Below are positions 61,321-64,000 of a stretch of DNA of 64,000 bases, piece after piece. Within the stretch, counting starts at the first letter, position 1, and each line of letters begins with the position of its first letter. A program made the translations under genes and the position numbers. Below the pieces are notes generated by a model, which did not search any database, had not been told where the DNA came from, and worked only from the letters and a program-made list of their open reading frames with translations. Source of the DNA: JANQEU01 sp965601455 (GTDB lineage: Bacteria > Bacteroidota > Bacteroidia > Cytophagales > Cyclobacteriaceae); NCBI GenBank assembly GCA_965601455.1, contig OZ271831.1, forward strand, positions 2,294,001 to 2,358,000. The letters are read 5' to 3'.

Positions 61321-62175
61321 ATGGTAGTTTTTAAAGACCAGATCAGTTACAAGGATACCCCAGTTTTTACTAAACTCAGATTAGAAACCCCCTTAATGGA
61401 GCCCCTCGCTTTACCATCGGATGCTTGTTATTTACACATCAACGATGGGGATGGACATCAGTTGGCCTTAGTACCCAGAGTGGATGCGATCAAGAGCTCC
61501 ACCATCCTTTCTACCTGTGGTCTTACAGTAGGAAATATCATTTCCCAGAATCTAAAGGGGAAAATGGAAACCACGATCGTACATTTTAATATAGATCTAC
61601 TGAAAGAGTGCTTTGAAAATGAAAAACCCAACCTTTGGGAGGAGATAAATACTCCAATAAATGAATACGTTGTTCAATCTGCTGCAAATCAATTGGTCGC
61701 CTTTTATTTTAGTAGCATTGAACAGTTTTTCCAGAATAAAGAAGCGGTCAATGATGAACTGATCAAGCTTAAGCTGAAGGAAATCGTTCATCTATTGCTT
61801 CAGTCAGAGAATTCGGAATCTGTACGTAAGATTATCAATAGTCTTTTCTCTGAGCGCACATTCTCATTTAAGGAATTAGTAGATGCTCACATTTGTACCA
61901 GTGCATCTGTTGATAACCTTGCCCAGCTAACAGGCACCAGCCTTGCTACATTTAAACGAAAATTTAAGGAAGTCTACGACGATTCTCCGGCCAAATATGT
62001 GCTTCAAAAAAGATTGGAAAAAGTCGCTGAATTAGTACGTATAACGGACGAGCCAATCAGTCAAATCGGTTATCAATTGGGCTTTGAGAGCCCTGAGCAT
62101 CTGTCAAGATCATTCAAAAAGCAATACGGGCTGTCTCCTTCAAATTACAGAGAAAGAAGGTTAGCTGCACACTAA
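61321..62175 (+). CDS. AraC-family transcriptional regulator
   Basis: The ATG at 61321 is preferred over a TTG 12 bp upstream and yields 284 residues. The last ~100 residues form the AraC/XylS double helix-turn-helix: DNLAQLTGTSLATFKRKFKE, then EPISQIGYQLGFESPEHLSR and SFKKQYGLSPSNYR. The N-terminal half is a ligand or dimerisation domain of the exsA-like kind with no cupin motif obvious to me. It precedes the DUF6326/oxidoreductase module in the same direction and may regulate it. Confidence 0.92.
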   Translation: MVVFKDQISYKDTPVFTKLRLETPLMEPLALPSDACYLHINDGDGHQLALVPRVDAIKSSTILSTCGLTVGNIISQNLKGKMETTIVHFNIDLLKECFENEKPNLWEEINTPINEYVVQSAANQLVAFYFSSIEQFFQNKEAVNDELIKLKLKEIVHLLLQSENSESVRKIINSLFSERTFSFKELVDAHICTSASVDNLAQLTGTSLATFKRKFKEVYDDSPAKYVLQKRLEKVAELVRITDEPISQIGYQLGFESPEHLSRSFKKQYGLSPSNYRERRLAAH

Positions 62176-62395
62176 GACTCACCCGTCAAGATAACCAATC
62201 ACCTACTTCTCAGTACCGGAGTTTGTTGACCCATCAACGAATTAACCTAAGAGAATCAACTCGACATTTTAAGAAATAGGTTTGCCCCGAGAACCATAAA
62301 AAGATGAGCTAAATGATCAAGTGATAGAACTTTTTGGTCAGGTGTTCCGAAACGGCCTAATCAACCTTTGTATCACAATAAATTAAATCATCATT

Positions 62396-62806
62396 ATGGA
62401 AACATCGTTGAAAACAAACGTCAAACTTTCAGCCTTCTGGCTTTTCATCTTATTGAATATCATTTTCAGAGATATTCATCAATTCACCATGAAATCGCAT
62501 CTGGAAATGCTTTTGACAGGTATCTATAACGGTACCGAAGTAACAGAGGAGCTCATGTTACTGGGTGGTTTTTTGGTAGAGATTCCCATCGCTATGTTTT
62601 TGTTTTCTCTTCTTCTGAAAAGAAAGTGGAATAGAGTTTTAAACATAGTTGCTGCTGTTTTGACAGTCGGGGTATTGCTTGCAGAGCCGCCCAGTGATAT
62701 GGATGATACCTTTTTCAAGGTCATTGAGTTTTTAGCTATCGGGGCAATCGTTTGGACAGCCTGGAAATGGACAGAAGAAACCAATTTATCAAACGCAAAA
62801 GCATGA
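62396..62806 (+). CDS. DUF6326-family membrane protein, first of a tandem pair
   Basis: This 136-residue four-helix protein is closely similar to the protein at 51361: LSAFWLFILLNIIFRDIHQF, TGIYNGTEVTEELMLLGGFLVEIPIAMFLFS, DMDDTFFKVIEF and the closing IVWTAWKW. It is the first gene of a three-gene set with a second DUF6326 gene and an oxidoreductase. The function is unknown. Confidence 0.85.
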   Translation: METSLKTNVKLSAFWLFILLNIIFRDIHQFTMKSHLEMLLTGIYNGTEVTEELMLLGGFLVEIPIAMFLFSLLLKRKWNRVLNIVAAVLTVGVLLAEPPSDMDDTFFKVIEFLAIGAIVWTAWKWTEETNLSNAKA

Positions 62807-62810
62807 ACCT

Positions 62811-63221
62811 ATGAACACAATGAGTCTTATAAACAATAGGAAAATAATCCTATCTACGATTTGGGTATTCGTTCTCATAAATATGATCTACGCGGATATC
62901 CTGGGTATGCTCAAACCAGGTTACTTAGAGAACCTGGAAAAATTGAGCACGGAACTTTCCAGTGAAATAGTTCTTGTTTTTTCAATCTTAATGGAAGTAC
63001 CGATCTTGATGATTTTACTTTCAAGAATACTAAGAAGAAAAGCGAACAGAATCGTAAACTTCATTGGAGCGCCGATATCCATATTATGGGTCATTGTTCC
63101 TTCGCTTTTCAGTTCATTGGGCAGCACTCCGCTATCTTATGTTTTCTTTGCCTCAGTGGAGACTTCAGCCATGCTATTTATCACCTGGTATGCGTATCAA
63201 TGGCCTGAAACAGAAGAATGA
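62811..63221 (+). CDS. DUF6326-family membrane protein, second of a tandem pair
   Basis: This 136-residue four-helix protein is a more diverged member of the same family: STIWVFVLINMIYADILGM, SSEIVLVFSILMEVPILMILLSRILRRKANR, and FASVETSAMLFITWYAYQW. The D-M-D-D motif is replaced by a serine/leucine stretch. It starts 4 bp after its paralogue, and its stop overlaps the oxidoreductase start. Confidence 0.8.
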   Translation: MNTMSLINNRKIILSTIWVFVLINMIYADILGMLKPGYLENLEKLSTELSSEIVLVFSILMEVPILMILLSRILRRKANRIVNFIGAPISILWVIVPSLFSSLGSTPLSYVFFASVETSAMLFITWYAYQWPETEE

Positions 63222-64000
63222 TGAAAGCATTCAAAAGATACAAATACGGAGATCCAGAGGTCTTACAATTGGAGGACGTTGATTTACCTGTGCCAAATAA
63301 AAACCAGGTACTGGTCAAAGTTCACAGCCTCTCCATAAACCCTGCAGAATGGCATATCCTTCGTGGTAAGATCTGGATCATACGCCTTGCTCATGGCTTG
63401 TTTAAACCAAAGCATCAAATCTTGGGTGGGGATGTAGCGGGAGAGGTAGTGGATACTGGGGATAAAGTCGCTGGATTTAAAGTGGGTGATCGGGTTTTTG
63501 GAAGAGCAGAGCATTCAGCCTTAGGTGAGTATGCGCTACTGGATTCGTCCAAATGCGCCATCATCCCATCAAACCTGGCTTACACAGAAGCCTCATCCTT
63601 ACCACTTGCTGCAATAACTGCTTTAGATTCTTTAGATCAGGGTAAGGGGATGAGTAAAGGAAGCAAGGTGCTGATAAACGGCGCTTCCGGAGGTATCGGC
63701 ACGCTTGCTGTTCAGATCGCGAAATCCAGGGGAGCCATTGTACATGGTATCAGCAGCAAAAAGAACCATCACCTGGTTACAGAGCTTGGAGCTGATCAAG
63801 TATTTGATTACCATCAAAACAATTTCATGGATCAATTGGCCCAATATGATAGGGTAATCGATTTGGTGGGCAATTTAGACCTCTCAAAATCAGCTACTTT
63901 AGTGAAGGAAAAGGGTGTATTCGTAATGGTGGGTTATAGTGGCTTCAAAGAGATGTTCTCTTTTATTACGAGATCAATTTTTATAAAATCCATAAAGTTG
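63218..64000 (+). CDS. MDR-family oxidoreductase, 3' end cut by window
   Basis: Two adjacent ATGs (63218, 63221) overlap the stop codon of the upstream gene; the frame stays open to the window end (about 260 residues visible). It shows a GroES-like part (NQVLVKVHSLSINPAEWHIL, GGDVAGEVVDTG), GDRVFGRAE and the Rossmann motif GASGGIGTLAVQIAKSRGA. No catalytic zinc ligands are visible, so it is a quinone-oxidoreductase type, paralogous to the gene at 50355. Its position after DUF6326 genes repeats that layout. Confidence 0.9.
   Translation, partial: MMKAFKRYKYGDPEVLQLEDVDLPVPNKNQVLVKVHSLSINPAEWHILRGKIWIIRLAHGLFKPKHQILGGDVAGEVVDTGDKVAGFKVGDRVFGRAEHSALGEYALLDSSKCAIIPSNLAYTEASSLPLAAITALDSLDQGKGMSKGSKVLINGASGGIGTLAVQIAKSRGAIVHGISSKKNHHLVTELGADQVFDYHQNNFMDQLAQYDRVIDLVGNLDLSKSATLVKEKGVFVMVGYSGFKEMFSFITRSIFIKSIKL

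Overview
The window looks like a chromosomal segment of a marine-type Bacteroidota, most likely Cytophagales (Roseivirga/Fulvivirga-like); this assignment is inferred from gene families, not measured. Pointers are several MacB/FtsX permeases with an N-terminal permease prefix domain coupled to PadR regulators, BNR and VCBS secreted proteins, Bacteroidota-style lipoproteins, an ECF42 sigma factor with its DGPF partner, weak Shine-Dalgarno use and a TAnnTTTG promoter element.

Layout. 0-12 kb: an FtsX permease cut by the window start, a VCBS lipoprotein, a large BNR-repeat protein, gamma-glutamyltransferase and a PadR/FtsX pair. 12-21 kb: a GreB-like factor, a membrane/cell-surface pair with paired His/Met clusters, an SLC13 transporter, and a four-gene operon (M19 peptidase, membrane protein, a 30-residue membrane peptide, SSS symporter). 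21-33 kb: a primary-like sigma factor, flotillin-like FloA, two cold-shock proteins, a 52-residue membrane protein, DGPF + ECF42, an SSS symporter, a CoA-transferase/SLC13 pair and bestrophin. 33-37 kb: an AT-rich stretch with a SIR2-like/TPR-like protein, a probable defence gene. 37-44 kb: a second PadR/FtsX pair, a small insertion that duplicated the end of a lipoprotein gene, and a further FtsX permease. 44-50 kb: a five-gene operon facing an HxlR regulator across a region rich in GTTAC boxes, then a membrane protein fused to a LecA-like lectin domain. 50-54 kb and 61-64 kb: two copies of an oxidoreductase + DUF6326 module, each with nearby regulators.

The segment from about 53.9 to 61.2 kb behaves like an accessory island. 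It is bracketed by copies of one dispersed repeat and carries a tRNA-like remnant, a decayed gene fragment and two gene blocks. The left block (57499 to 54652, minus strand) is a tightly overlapping three-gene operon: a single-pass membrane protein with a beta-repeat tail, a soluble protein, and a KGGVGR-variant P-loop ATPase with its own membrane segment. All three carry the same short motif of the form N-[VI]-x-[VI]-[KR]-[ND]-I, suggesting a shared homotypic tag that assembles them at the membrane. The right block (58060 to 60541, plus strand) encodes two helical lipoproteins and a small helical soluble protein with no recognised family. This island is the best candidate for an undescribed system.

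All calls are from reading the sequence and recalled family features; no database search was run.
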